From M3007 sp043764095 (GTDB lineage Bacteria > Bacteroidota > Bacteroidia > Chitinophagales > Saprospiraceae), in assembly GCA_043764095.1 (NCBI GenBank), contig JAYUKX010000081.1:62001-126000 (forward strand): a DNA stretch of 64,000 nucleotides, written 5' to 3'. Numbering within the stretch: the stretch's first letter is position 1; the number at the start of each line of letters is the position of its first letter. The notes beneath the pieces were generated by a model that was not told where the DNA came from, made no database searches, and worked only from the letters and a program-made list of their open reading frames with translations. A program made the position numbers and the translations under genes. This document shows, piece by piece, positions 25,155 through 33,874 of the stretch.

Positions 25155-27878
25155 ATGACACAGTCAGGTCTCCCCGAACCTCGCGGGTTAATATCTTTAA
25201 AAGCCCAACTACAAGAACAACGTATGCCAATCTATAAAAAATTGGTGCGTTGGACTTGGGGCTTGCTCTACGCCACAATATTTGGCATTGTTGCCTTATT
25301 TATCGTCATTAATTTTACGGGTATTCCTTCTTTTCGAGAATTGGAAGACCCTAAAAGTAAATTAGCAAGTGAAGTACTCGCCAATAACAATGAAGTTTTG
25401 GGCCGTTTTTTTATTCAAAACAGGGTGCCAGCCACTTTTAATGAATTGTCGCCTTGGCTAGAGAAAGCATTGGTAAGTACCGAAGATGAGCGTTTTTATA
25501 GCCATTGCGGTATTGATGCTCGTGCAATTGGAAGGGTACTGGTCAGAACCGTATTACTACAAGACCAAAGCGCGGGTGGTGGCTCCACAATTACCCAACA
25601 ATTGGCCAAAATGCTGTATTCTGATCGCGAATTTGAAGGTATGGGTACTTTCGAAAAAGCATTTGCACTGCTCTACCGCAAACTGCGGGAATGGATAACT
25701 GCCGTAAAACTAGAAAAAGGCTATACCAAGCAGGAAATCATTGCAATGTACCTCAATCAAGCTAATTTTGTCAATAATGCTTATGGTATCCGTGCTGCCG
25801 CAGAAATTTATTTTGGTGTTGCACCTGATAAACTTAAAAAAGAAGATGCAGCCATGTTGGTCGGTATGTTGCAAAATCCTTCGCGCTACAACCCTATTGC
25901 ACGCCCAGAACGATGTATCAAACGCCGCATGATTGTTTTGTCTCAAATGCGGTATGCAGGGCATATATCACAAGAAGAGTACGATAAACTTAAACTAAAA
26001 CCTTTGGATATGAGCAAGTTTAAACGGCTTTCTTACTCTGAAGATAAGGCACCCTACCTTTGCGCAGAATTAAAAAAAGATGTAAAAGCCATACTAAATT
26101 TGCCAGAATGCCTAAAATCTGATGGTACAAGTTATAATATCTTTAAAGATGGACTAAAAATATATACGACCATTGATCCAGTATATCAGCAACATGCCGA
26201 AGCTGCAATGCAGGCGCACATGAAAAAAATACAAACCCGATTGTTTTCGGTTTGGAAAGGACGTGATCCATGGACGTACAAAGGATCCGACACTAAAGAT
26301 GATGAAATCAAACAGCGCCAAGAAAGCTTACAATCGCTTATCTTTACCGGAGAACGTTATCGCGGCCTACGCAATAATACCCTTCAAAAAATAATCGACG
26401 AGATTCAAACGGCCTATAATTTTGAACCTAGTGATGATGATATCGTCAATATGCTCGAAGAAGAGAAAAAAAGCGGCTCAATCAGTAAAAAACTGGCAAA
26501 AAAACAATTAACAATTGATCAGGCAACTGGCTGCCGGAAAATAATGGATAGCAAATATTGGCCTGAATTGAAAAAACAATGGACTTCGTTGCAATCAACG
26601 GTTAGAAAGGTATATGCTACCAAAGTGCCCATGCGTGTATTCTCATGGAGTGCTCCAAAATTGGAAAAAGATACATTTATGTCGCCAATGGATAGCCTCA
26701 AATACCACAGGATGTTCCTCCAATCGGGTATTTTGGCTATTGACCCTACTACTTCAGAGGTGAAAGCATGGGTAGGCGGTATTAATTTTAAACATTTCCA
26801 GTTTGACCATATACGCACACCACGGCAAGTAGGCTCTACTTTTAAACCGTTTATTTATGGTACGGCCATTGCTCAGCAAAACCTAACACCTTGCTTTCAA
26901 GTATATGATATGCCCGTGACGATCCCTGCTTATTATCAAAATTTTAAACATGGGCAAGATTGGACTCCGAAAAACTCCACTGGTACCTATTCTTATAAAT
27001 TGGTGACGCTGAAAGAGGCATTGAAAAATTCTATCAATTCGGTAAGTGCTTATCTGATGAAACAAATGGGCAGTACAGAACCTGTTTTTGATATGCTCAA
27101 TAATATGGGAATTGATCCTGCAGGCCTGCCTAATTCGCCTACCATCTGTCTTGGCTCAGCGGATATTACCGTATGGCAAATGTCTGGAGCATATACTGCA
27201 TTTGCGAATAATGGCGTGTATAACCGTCCAAGTGTGATCCGTGAAATCAAAGATAAAAATGGCAAAGTGATTTACCGGTCAACACCAGAAGAGCACCAGG
27301 CATTACCACAAACAGCCAATTATATGCTCAACCAAATGTTGCAATATAATATAAAAGGAGCCCCAGGTATTAATCAACTCAAGTCACAAGTAGGCGGTAA
27401 AACCGGTACAACCAACGACTATTCCGACGGCTGGTTTATGGGTATTACGCCGCGCCTTGTAGTAGGTACATGGGTGGGTGGTGAAGACCGCTGGATCCGT
27501 TTCAATTCCCTCGAAGACGGCCAAGGCGCACGTATGGCACGCCCTATTTTCGCCGATTTTGTAAAAAGATTGGAGCAGGACAAATCTAGCGGTTTTGATA
27601 TAAACGCAAAATTTAAACTGCCCGCAGGAGCACTACCTGATATGAACTGTAATCCAATTCAAGATTCGGCATCCCCTTCCGGCGGCACTTTTGATGAAGA
27701 AGGCTTAGGTGGAGCAGATTCAGGTTGGGGTGATGGTCAGCAACCAACACCGCCTACTACGCCACAAAATGGAGGAGGCACAGGGACTAAACCACCTCCA
27801 GCCACAGTACCAGGTACAAAACCTCCAGTAACACCCAAAAAACCAGCACCCAAACCCGCCGATAGTGGTTTTAACTAA
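25155..27878 (+). CDS. Penicillin-binding protein 1A (bifunctional transglycosylase/transpeptidase)
   Basis: 907 aa. A cytoplasmic tail and one membrane helix (near residues 33-55) are followed by the GT51 glycosyltransferase domain with catalytic Glu near 110 (STEDERFYSH) and GGSTITQQLAKML. The transpeptidase domain has SxxK near 561 (GSTFKPF), SxN as SINSVSAYL and KTGT near 749. It polymerises lipid II and cross-links peptides in the periplasm. The C-terminal 70 residues are a Gly/Pro/Thr-rich low-complexity tail. It is 41 bp upstream of the penicillin acylase family gene, a likely operon. Confidence 0.95.
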   Translation: MTQSGLPEPRGLISLKAQLQEQRMPIYKKLVRWTWGLLYATIFGIVALFIVINFTGIPSFRELEDPKSKLASEVLANNNEVLGRFFIQNRVPATFNELSPWLEKALVSTEDERFYSHCGIDARAIGRVLVRTVLLQDQSAGGGSTITQQLAKMLYSDREFEGMGTFEKAFALLYRKLREWITAVKLEKGYTKQEIIAMYLNQANFVNNAYGIRAAAEIYFGVAPDKLKKEDAAMLVGMLQNPSRYNPIARPERCIKRRMIVLSQMRYAGHISQEEYDKLKLKPLDMSKFKRLSYSEDKAPYLCAELKKDVKAILNLPECLKSDGTSYNIFKDGLKIYTTIDPVYQQHAEAAMQAHMKKIQTRLFSVWKGRDPWTYKGSDTKDDEIKQRQESLQSLIFTGERYRGLRNNTLQKIIDEIQTAYNFEPSDDDIVNMLEEEKKSGSISKKLAKKQLTIDQATGCRKIMDSKYWPELKKQWTSLQSTVRKVYATKVPMRVFSWSAPKLEKDTFMSPMDSLKYHRMFLQSGILAIDPTTSEVKAWVGGINFKHFQFDHIRTPRQVGSTFKPFIYGTAIAQQNLTPCFQVYDMPVTIPAYYQNFKHGQDWTPKNSTGTYSYKLVTLKEALKNSINSVSAYLMKQMGSTEPVFDMLNNMGIDPAGLPNSPTICLGSADITVWQMSGAYTAFANNGVYNRPSVIREIKDKNGKVIYRSTPEEHQALPQTANYMLNQMLQYNIKGAPGINQLKSQVGGKTGTTNDYSDGWFMGITPRLVVGTWVGGEDRWIRFNSLEDGQGARMARPIFADFVKRLEQDKSSGFDINAKFKLPAGALPDMNCNPIQDSASPSGGTFDEEGLGGADSGWGDGQQPTPPTTPQNGGGTGTKPPPATVPGTKPPVTPKKPAPKPADSGFN

Positions 27879-27919
27879 CTAACACCTACTTATTTCAATC
27901 ATTACCAAGTACTTATAAT

Positions 27920-30391
27920 ATGAAGATTCTGCGTTTTTTGTTAGCATTGGCTACGACTTTAGGCATTACATGGTTATTATCTACTGCACTCGCAAAAGGA
28001 GATACCACTTTGCCTGCAATGGGAAAATTATTTAATCCGTTTTCGGGTTTTTGGCGCAATGCAGAACCGTTAACCGGCCCAACTTATGATGCGAATGTTA
28101 ATTTGCCCGGGCTAAAAGGCAAAACAGAGGTAGTCTATGACGATATGCTGGTGCCTCACATTTTCGCAGAAAACATGATTGATGCGGCCATGGTGCAAGG
28201 ATATATTACAGCGCAACATCGGTTGTTTCAAATGGATTTAACCAGCAGAAAAGTGTCTGGTCGTTTATCCGAAGTGATTGGAGAAAAAACGGTTCAAATT
28301 GACCTTAAAACACGTCGGAAAGGATTGCCTTGGGCGGCAGAGCGCGATTTAGAATTTTGGAAAAAATCGCCAGAAGATATGGCATTAATCGAAGCTTACA
28401 CAGCAGGCGTTAATGCTTGGATCAATCAATTGAAACCTGCTGATTATCCCATCGAATTTAAAATACTAGGACATAAACCTGAATTATGGTCAACGCTTAA
28501 ATGTGCGCTGGTCGTAGAAGGTATGGCGGATATATTAGCCTCTTATGACCAAGATTTGGGTGCAACCAATGCACTTGAGATTTTAGGCGCAGATTTGTAT
28601 AAAGAAATTTACCCCTATTGGAATCCAAAACAAAAGCCCGTAGTTCCAGAAGGATTTTACCCGCAGAACCCCTCTTTAAAACCACAAAAAGCAACTAAAG
28701 ATGCTACTCCTGTAAAAATGGATGCACAGATTGGTTGGAAAGATGCAACCGATCAATTGCCAAATGTGCTCACTGATCCTTATATAATTGGAAGTAACAA
28801 TTGGGCTGTAGCAGGCAGCAAAACGGCTTCTGGGCATCCAATGTTGGCCAATGATCCGCACTTATCCTTGAGTTTGCCTTCTATATGGTATCAAACCCAA
28901 ATTCATACACCAGAAACCAACGTTTATGGCGTATGTTTATCTGGTATTCCGGGTATCGTTATCGGATTTAATGAAAATATCGCTTGGGGTATTACCAATG
29001 TAGGTGTCGATGTTTCTGATTGGTATAAAATCAAATGGACTGATGCCAGCCGTACCACTTATAATGTTGACGGTGCTTCCAAAAATGCAGAAATAAAAGT
29101 AGAAACGATCCTAGTAAATGGTCGGCCAAACCCAATCTTAGATACAGTGCGTTATACAATTTGGGGGCCAATTGTTTATGATGACCCTAAGGAACCACTC
29201 CACGATTGCGCTTTCCGTTGGGCTGCACACGATGTTGGTCTAGGTCGCCCAGTTCGTAATTTTGGTTTGCTCAACAAGGCTAAAAACTTTGATGATTATA
29301 CCACCGCTCTACAAAATTTCGACTGCCCTGCACAAAATTTTGTTTACGCTGATAAACAGGGCGACATTGCCATTCGGGTACAAGGTAATATGCCAATACG
29401 CATGGGTGACGAAGGGCGCTATGTTCAAGATGGCTCGATTAGTACAAATGCTTGGATAGGTTATATTCCGCAAGATGAAATACCTAAAATGCATAACCCA
29501 GCACGTGGTTTCGTTACCTCTGCTAACCAAAACTCGACGGCACCATCGTATCCTTATTATGCTAAATATGGCGATTGGGAGCAGTTCCGGGGTAGAAATG
29601 CCGTAGAAAGGCTGGAGGTAATGACCAAAGCCACCGTCGATAGCATGAAATCCATGCAAAATAGCACATTTAGCCTTCGCGCATACGATGCCAAGTCGGC
29701 TATGTTGCGCTTACTAGATCGTTCCGCATTATCGCCAGATGAACAGTTATACGTCAAGGATTTGGAAGGATGGAACTGCCGCTACGAAAAAGATTTGACC
29801 GCCCCTACCCTATTCGATATGTGGTTTGACTCCACTTATGCGCGTACCTACGACGAGGTAATGGTGCATATTGATAAAAATGTAAAAATGCTTTTACCGC
29901 CAACATGGCGCATGATAGATTTATTGGCGCGAGATTCCAATCATATTGTTTTTGACCTAAAATCCACGCCAGAACGCGAAAACGCGAGGAACATTGTTAC
30001 GGCAGCATTCAAACAAATGAGCCGCCAAGCAGCAAAAGAAACGCTAACAGGTAATTTAGTATGGGGGAAATTCCATTCTTTAACGATCAATCACTTGGCC
30101 CGTATTGCGCCTTTTAGCCGTTCGAATATTACAACTGGAGGGCATCGTTCTGCATTAAATGCTATTCTGCGCGACTATGGCCCATCGTGGCGGATGATTG
30201 TAGATTTGGGAGACGAAGTTAAAGCAATTGGGGTTTATCCCGGTGGGCAATCGGGTAATCCGGGCAGTAAATACTATGATAATATGGTGGATACTTGGGC
30301 AAATGGCCAGTATAACGACCTAAATTTCTGGAAATCTACGGAAGGCTTGCCGAGCGAAAAAGTCTTGGCAAGACAGGTATTTTCTAAATAG
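27920..30391 (+). CDS. Penicillin acylase family protein (Ntn hydrolase)
   Basis: 823 aa. A signal peptide/anchor (LRFLLALATTLGITWLL) is followed by an alpha chain (VVYDDMLVPHIFAENMIDAA, AQHRLFQMDL), a spacer, and the beta chain whose N-terminal nucleophile is Ser near residue 292 (IIGSNNWAVAGSKT). NDPHLSLSLPSIWY and the C-terminal GGQSGNPGSKYYDN are family hallmarks. These enzymes cleave amide bonds, including quorum-signal acyl-homoserine lactones in some cases; the substrate here is unknown. Its TAG stop overlaps the first bases of a short inverted repeat. Confidence 0.92.
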   Translation: MKILRFLLALATTLGITWLLSTALAKGDTTLPAMGKLFNPFSGFWRNAEPLTGPTYDANVNLPGLKGKTEVVYDDMLVPHIFAENMIDAAMVQGYITAQHRLFQMDLTSRKVSGRLSEVIGEKTVQIDLKTRRKGLPWAAERDLEFWKKSPEDMALIEAYTAGVNAWINQLKPADYPIEFKILGHKPELWSTLKCALVVEGMADILASYDQDLGATNALEILGADLYKEIYPYWNPKQKPVVPEGFYPQNPSLKPQKATKDATPVKMDAQIGWKDATDQLPNVLTDPYIIGSNNWAVAGSKTASGHPMLANDPHLSLSLPSIWYQTQIHTPETNVYGVCLSGIPGIVIGFNENIAWGITNVGVDVSDWYKIKWTDASRTTYNVDGASKNAEIKVETILVNGRPNPILDTVRYTIWGPIVYDDPKEPLHDCAFRWAAHDVGLGRPVRNFGLLNKAKNFDDYTTALQNFDCPAQNFVYADKQGDIAIRVQGNMPIRMGDEGRYVQDGSISTNAWIGYIPQDEIPKMHNPARGFVTSANQNSTAPSYPYYAKYGDWEQFRGRNAVERLEVMTKATVDSMKSMQNSTFSLRAYDAKSAMLRLLDRSALSPDEQLYVKDLEGWNCRYEKDLTAPTLFDMWFDSTYARTYDEVMVHIDKNVKMLLPPTWRMIDLLARDSNHIVFDLKSTPERENARNIVTAAFKQMSRQAAKETLTGNLVWGKFHSLTINHLARIAPFSRSNITTGGHRSALNAILRDYGPSWRMIVDLGDEVKAIGVYPGGQSGNPGSKYYDNMVDTWANGQYNDLNFWKSTEGLPSEKVLARQVFSK

Positions 30392-30426
30392 ACATTAGAC
30401 CGAATTAGTTCCGAGTAAGGTCTAAT
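30390..30426. repeat. 37-bp inverted repeat related to the MITE end at 16108
   Basis: It starts AGACATTAG and shares GAATTAGTT with the terminal repeat at 16108-16270. The inner arms ATTAGACC (30394-30401) and GGTCTAAT (30419-30426) pair over 8 bp. It lies between the convergent acylase and purE genes, 7 bp from the purE stop codon, so it may act as a two-way terminator. Confidence 0.6.
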
Positions 30427-30432
30427 AAAAAA

Positions 30433-30900
30433 CTATATTTTCTTAGCCAGCACCATCGCTTCCAATTCTTTTTTATACGCAATAACACGGCCTTGTAAAT
30501 CCTGATCGGACACAGAAAGGATTTGAGCGGCTAAAATACCTGCATTCCGTGCGCCATTCAGCGCAACCGTGGCCACAGGTACGCCTTCTGGCATTTGTAA
30601 AATAGAAAGAATGCTATCCCAACCATCTATCGAATTGGACGATTTGACGGGTACACCGATCACAGGCAGCGGCGAAATAGCCGCAACCATACCCGGTAAA
30701 TGCGCTGCACCACCTGCCCCCGCGATGATGACCGAAATTCCACGGGTATGCGCTGTCTGCGCAAACTCGAACATACGTGTAGGCGTGCGGTGCGCCGAAA
30801 CAATACTCATCTCAAAGGGAACTTGCAGGATATGAAGTATGTCTGCTGCTTTTTGCATGACTGGAAGGTCCGAATCAGAACCCATAATTATTGCTACCAT
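30433..30900 (-). CDS. purE: N5-carboxyaminoimidazole ribonucleotide mutase
   Basis: 155 aa from the ATG at 30900 (MVAIIMGSDSDLPVM); the frame opens at 30918 inside the promoter. Class I PurE that converts N5-CAIR to CAIR in purine synthesis. The active-site signatures GSDSD, SAHRTP and GAGGAAHLPGM are intact, as is NGARNAGILAAQIL. No purK is adjacent. Normal length for class I PurE. Confidence 0.96.
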   Translation of the reverse strand: MVAIIMGSDSDLPVMQKAADILHILQVPFEMSIVSAHRTPTRMFEFAQTAHTRGISVIIAGAGGAAHLPGMVAAISPLPVIGVPVKSSNSIDGWDSILSILQMPEGVPVATVALNGARNAGILAAQILSVSDQDLQGRVIAYKKELEAMVLAKKI

Positions 30901-30915
30901 AGTGCAAAGATGCAG

Positions 30916-30923
30916 CAAATCTA
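30916..30923 (-). promoter_or_regulatory. Bacteroidota -7 box (TAGATTTG) for purE
   Basis: TAGATTTG on the minus strand ends 15 bp before the purE ATG. It overlaps the divergent promoter region of the lipoprotein gene. No TTG at standard spacing. Confidence 0.45.
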
Positions 30924-30936
30924 TTACCTTCGCCCT

Positions 30937-31668
30937 ATGAAATTAGTAAATTTATTTTTTCTAGGCTTGAGCCTTATCGCTTGCAAAAGCAACAAAAAGA
31001 GTGATATTTCTATGCAAACAACAGAAAATCAATCACTTATAATTCTCGAAACAACACCGTGCCGGGGATATTGCCCTGCCTATAAACTTGATTTTTTAGC
31101 CAATGGCATGGTGCATTACGAAGGGATTCGTTTTGTAGAAAAAATAGGCACAAGTTCTTTTCAACTTACCAATACTGAACTAATTTTACTCCGTAAAAAA
31201 ATGGAAACTGCTAATTTATGGCAATATCCAGAGTCGTTTCCGGTTACTATTGCTGATGGCCCCGGTGCTAGTATTACAGTATATAATGGCAAAGCAGAAA
31301 AAACCATTCGAGGTTCTGTTGAACGTCCAAAGCCTATTCGCGATATGCAGGACTTTCTTGCAGGATTAGCGAAAGCGCATGGCTATAAATTGGAAAGTTT
31401 CAATCCTGATGACATTCCCGATAATTCCTCTAAAACAGAATTATTGGTCAAACTAAAACCGGAAATTAACGCCGGAAATTGGTTGCGCGATATCAATAAG
31501 GTTTCTAAAACCAACTTGAAACTCGTACGTCGCATTGGAGCAGATAATATTTGGGTCGTAGCCTTCGACGCGTCAAAATTTCAGCAAGACGATATTCTAA
31601 CTTTGCTCAAAAGCCATGAACATGTGCTGGAAGCGCAACTCAATCGCGAGGCAAAAGAAAGAGACTGA
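30937..31668 (+). CDS. Lipoprotein with DUF6438 domain
   Basis: 243 aa from the ATG at 30937 (MKLVNLFFLGLSLIACKSNK), giving a lipobox with Cys16; the open frame upstream overlaps purE in antisense and is not coding. Residues of about 35-150 match DUF6438: IILETTPCRGYCPAYKLDFL, then GMVHYEG and VTIADGPGASITVYNG. The two Cys of PCRGYCP are a family mark. Function unknown. It is followed 2 bp later by a TTG-start GT87 gene. Confidence 0.8.
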   Translation: MKLVNLFFLGLSLIACKSNKKSDISMQTTENQSLIILETTPCRGYCPAYKLDFLANGMVHYEGIRFVEKIGTSSFQLTNTELILLRKKMETANLWQYPESFPVTIADGPGASITVYNGKAEKTIRGSVERPKPIRDMQDFLAGLAKAHGYKLESFNPDDIPDNSSKTELLVKLKPEINAGNWLRDINKVSKTNLKLVRRIGADNIWVVAFDASKFQQDDILTLLKSHEHVLEAQLNREAKERD

Positions 31669-31670
31669 TT

Positions 31671-32819
31671 TTGAAAAAAATATTTTTCTCCAAGACCGCG
31701 CTTTATATCGTTTTTACATTGGTTACTGTAGTGGCTACTGTCCACAAAATGCTATTGGGCTTTAACCAAGACGGCTACAGCAAATACGAAAACTATCGCA
31801 TTTTTAAATACGCTTGGCACTATTTTATTATAGGCCAAAACCCATATACTGGTCACCCCGAAACTTGGGATTTGTATAAATATAGTCCTGCTTTTTGTGT
31901 AGCAATGGCCCCCTTTTATGCAGTACCGGATTGGATTGGCTTAATTGTCTGGAATTTGACCAATGTACTCGCATTATTGGTCACTATATGCATACTGCCG
32001 GGTTTTTCGCCTCAAAAACGAATAATTATTGCTTGGTTTGTATTTCCTGAACTCATTATTGCTGTTCAAAGCGCGCAAAGCAATGCACTTATGGCTGCAA
32101 TGTTCTTGCTCGGTTATATAGGATTAGAGCATAAAAAGAGTTTTGCAGCGGCGGGGTGGATAATGAGTAGTGCCTTTATTAAAATATTTGGTATTTTTGC
32201 CGCGTTTTTGGCGGTATTTTACCCAAAGCAATGGAAGTCTTTTGGTATTTCGATAATAATTTGGGGGCTGGTGTTTGCCTTGTTTCCCATAGTATTCACA
32301 GGCTGGCCACACTTAAAACAACTGTACTTTTGGTGGTGGGAATTACTCCGCAACGACCATTCGGCCTCCACAGGGCTTTCGGTTTCGGGTTGGTTACATA
32401 CTTGGTTTGGTTTGCAACCACCAAAGTTTTGGATCACATCCATTGGCTTGTCGATTCAGTTATTGGCGGTTGTGGTGCAAGCCTATCGAAAACAATCCGT
32501 CATACCTATTTTGTCCAGTTTGTTGATTTGGGTAGTTATTTTTAATCATAAAGCCGAATCACCGACTTTTATTATTGCAGTAACAGGCGCAGCAATTTGG
32601 TATTTTTCCATCAAAAATCCAAAAGTAAGTGATCAATTACTATTGTGGATAGCATTTTTTCTGGCGTCGATCACACCAACAGATTTGTTCCCAAGGTCAT
32701 TATTTAACCAATGGGTGCAACCATATACATTAAAAGCAGTACCGTTTATCGTAATATGGGCGGTCATTATGATTGATATTTTTAGGAATGAGCAACGAAC
32801 TGATTTGGAAGTTTCTTAA
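31671..32819 (+). CDS. GT87 (DUF2029) family polyprenol-phosphate-mannose-type glycosyltransferase, TTG start
   Basis: 382 aa beginning with TTG at 31671, 2 bp after the preceding stop. TTG is favoured because it starts MKKIFFSKTALYIVF, the first membrane helix; the first internal ATG (31749) would remove it. About ten membrane segments are present. NPYTGHPETWDLYKYSPAF is the family's conserved loop after helix 1 and carries the likely catalytic Asp. GT87 enzymes use lipid-linked sugars to build cell-surface glycans. The GtrA gene overlaps its end by 32 bp. Confidence 0.82.
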   Translation: MKKIFFSKTALYIVFTLVTVVATVHKMLLGFNQDGYSKYENYRIFKYAWHYFIIGQNPYTGHPETWDLYKYSPAFCVAMAPFYAVPDWIGLIVWNLTNVLALLVTICILPGFSPQKRIIIAWFVFPELIIAVQSAQSNALMAAMFLLGYIGLEHKKSFAAAGWIMSSAFIKIFGIFAAFLAVFYPKQWKSFGISIIIWGLVFALFPIVFTGWPHLKQLYFWWWELLRNDHSASTGLSVSGWLHTWFGLQPPKFWITSIGLSIQLLAVVVQAYRKQSVIPILSSLLIWVVIFNHKAESPTFIIAVTGAAIWYFSIKNPKVSDQLLLWIAFFLASITPTDLFPRSLFNQWVQPYTLKAVPFIVIWAVIMIDIFRNEQRTDLEVS

Positions 32820-33171
32820 ATTTGGAGTAGTGGGGTTTTCTGGCGTTTTTGTCGACTTTGGCATCACCTGGATGCTAAAAGAAAAACTACGCGTCAATCC
32901 TTATGCGGCCAATAGCACGGGGTTTGTGGCCGCTGTATTTAGTAATTTTATACTCAACCGAATGTGGACATTTCAAAACCACGACCCACATGTTGCCATT
33001 CAATTTGGCAAATTTGCGGGTATCGCAACGGTAGGTTTGGTCATGAATAATGGTATTATCTATTTACTGACCGAGCGATTCAAAATTAATTTTTATTTGG
33101 CAAAACTTATTGCGACGGGCGTAGTAATGATTTGGAACTTTTGGGCAAATATTACATTTACTTTTAAATAA
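32788..33171 (+). CDS. GtrA family membrane protein
   Basis: 127 aa from the ATG at 32788 (MSNELIWKFLKFGVVGFSGV), overlapping the GT87 gene by 32 bp. Four membrane helices with the family signatures FVDFGITWML, FILNRMWTFQ and NFWANITFTF. GtrA proteins are thought to move polyprenyl-linked glucose or similar lipids, consistent with the preceding lipid-sugar transferase. Confidence 0.9.
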   Translation: MSNELIWKFLKFGVVGFSGVFVDFGITWMLKEKLRVNPYAANSTGFVAAVFSNFILNRMWTFQNHDPHVAIQFGKFAGIATVGLVMNNGIIYLLTERFKINFYLAKLIATGVVMIWNFWANITFTFK

Positions 33172-33190
33172 CAACTGTCCCCTTTTTGGT

Positions 33191-33874
33191 TTAGGCGGCT
33201 GTAATTTCTATGGCAATTGTCCACAAGAAAGGTTTGATATCCTCTTCTGTACTTTTGTAGATACCCATATACAATTGATAGTGGATGACTAGCCCATTTT
33301 TGTCCAATTTCCCCTTGGTAACCACTACATTTTCAGTTTGCCACTCAAATGGTTCTATAAAAAGTTGGGCTTTAAAATCAACTTCTTTTTGCCCATAAGC
33401 CTTATACATGGCTTCTTTGGCCGTCCAAAATAAGTGCATCAAGATGAGTTGTTCTGAATGTGCTTTTCTTTCTACCCATTCAAACTCGTCTGGACGCATA
33501 AATTTAGGCGCAATACGCGGCATTTTTTCCACTATTACCTGAATATCGCAACCACAATCCTTATCCGTCAATAAAGCCGCAACCATGCCTTGAGAATGAG
33601 ATAAAGAGCAAAATTGTGCAGTTCCGCCTACAAAAAAAGGTTTTGAATACGTGTTTTTAGCCAAAGGCATGCGTACTTGTTCCCCTGTTAATTGGTGTAA
33701 TAACCAACGGCTCGCCAGCCATTCTTTTGTCCTTAGCGTGTTACGATGCTGCTGTAATTCCGATATTTCATCGGCAGAAAGCGGGAGGCCGTCCCGAAAG
33801 AACGCCTCCCCCTCACTGATATGCCAAGCAGCAAACCGCAAGTTTTCATCAATATTTCGCGAAAACAATAACAT
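33191..33874 (-). CDS. 4'-phosphopantetheinyl transferase superfamily protein
   Basis: 227 aa of the two-fold (Sfp-like) type. The magnesium/CoA site is GCDIQVI near residue 108 and WTAKEAMYKAYG near 150, matching G-x-D and W-x-x-K-E-A. Such enzymes attach phosphopantetheine to carrier proteins. Its ATG overlaps the pckA stop by one base (TAATG arrangement), so translation is probably coupled. No polyketide or peptide synthetase is in the window. Confidence 0.85.
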   Translation of the reverse strand: MLLFSRNIDENLRFAAWHISEGEAFFRDGLPLSADEISELQQHRNTLRTKEWLASRWLLHQLTGEQVRMPLAKNTYSKPFFVGGTAQFCSLSHSQGMVAALLTDKDCGCDIQVIVEKMPRIAPKFMRPDEFEWVERKAHSEQLILMHLFWTAKEAMYKAYGQKEVDFKAQLFIEPFEWQTENVVVTKGKLDKNGLVIHYQLYMGIYKSTEEDIKPFLWTIAIEITAA

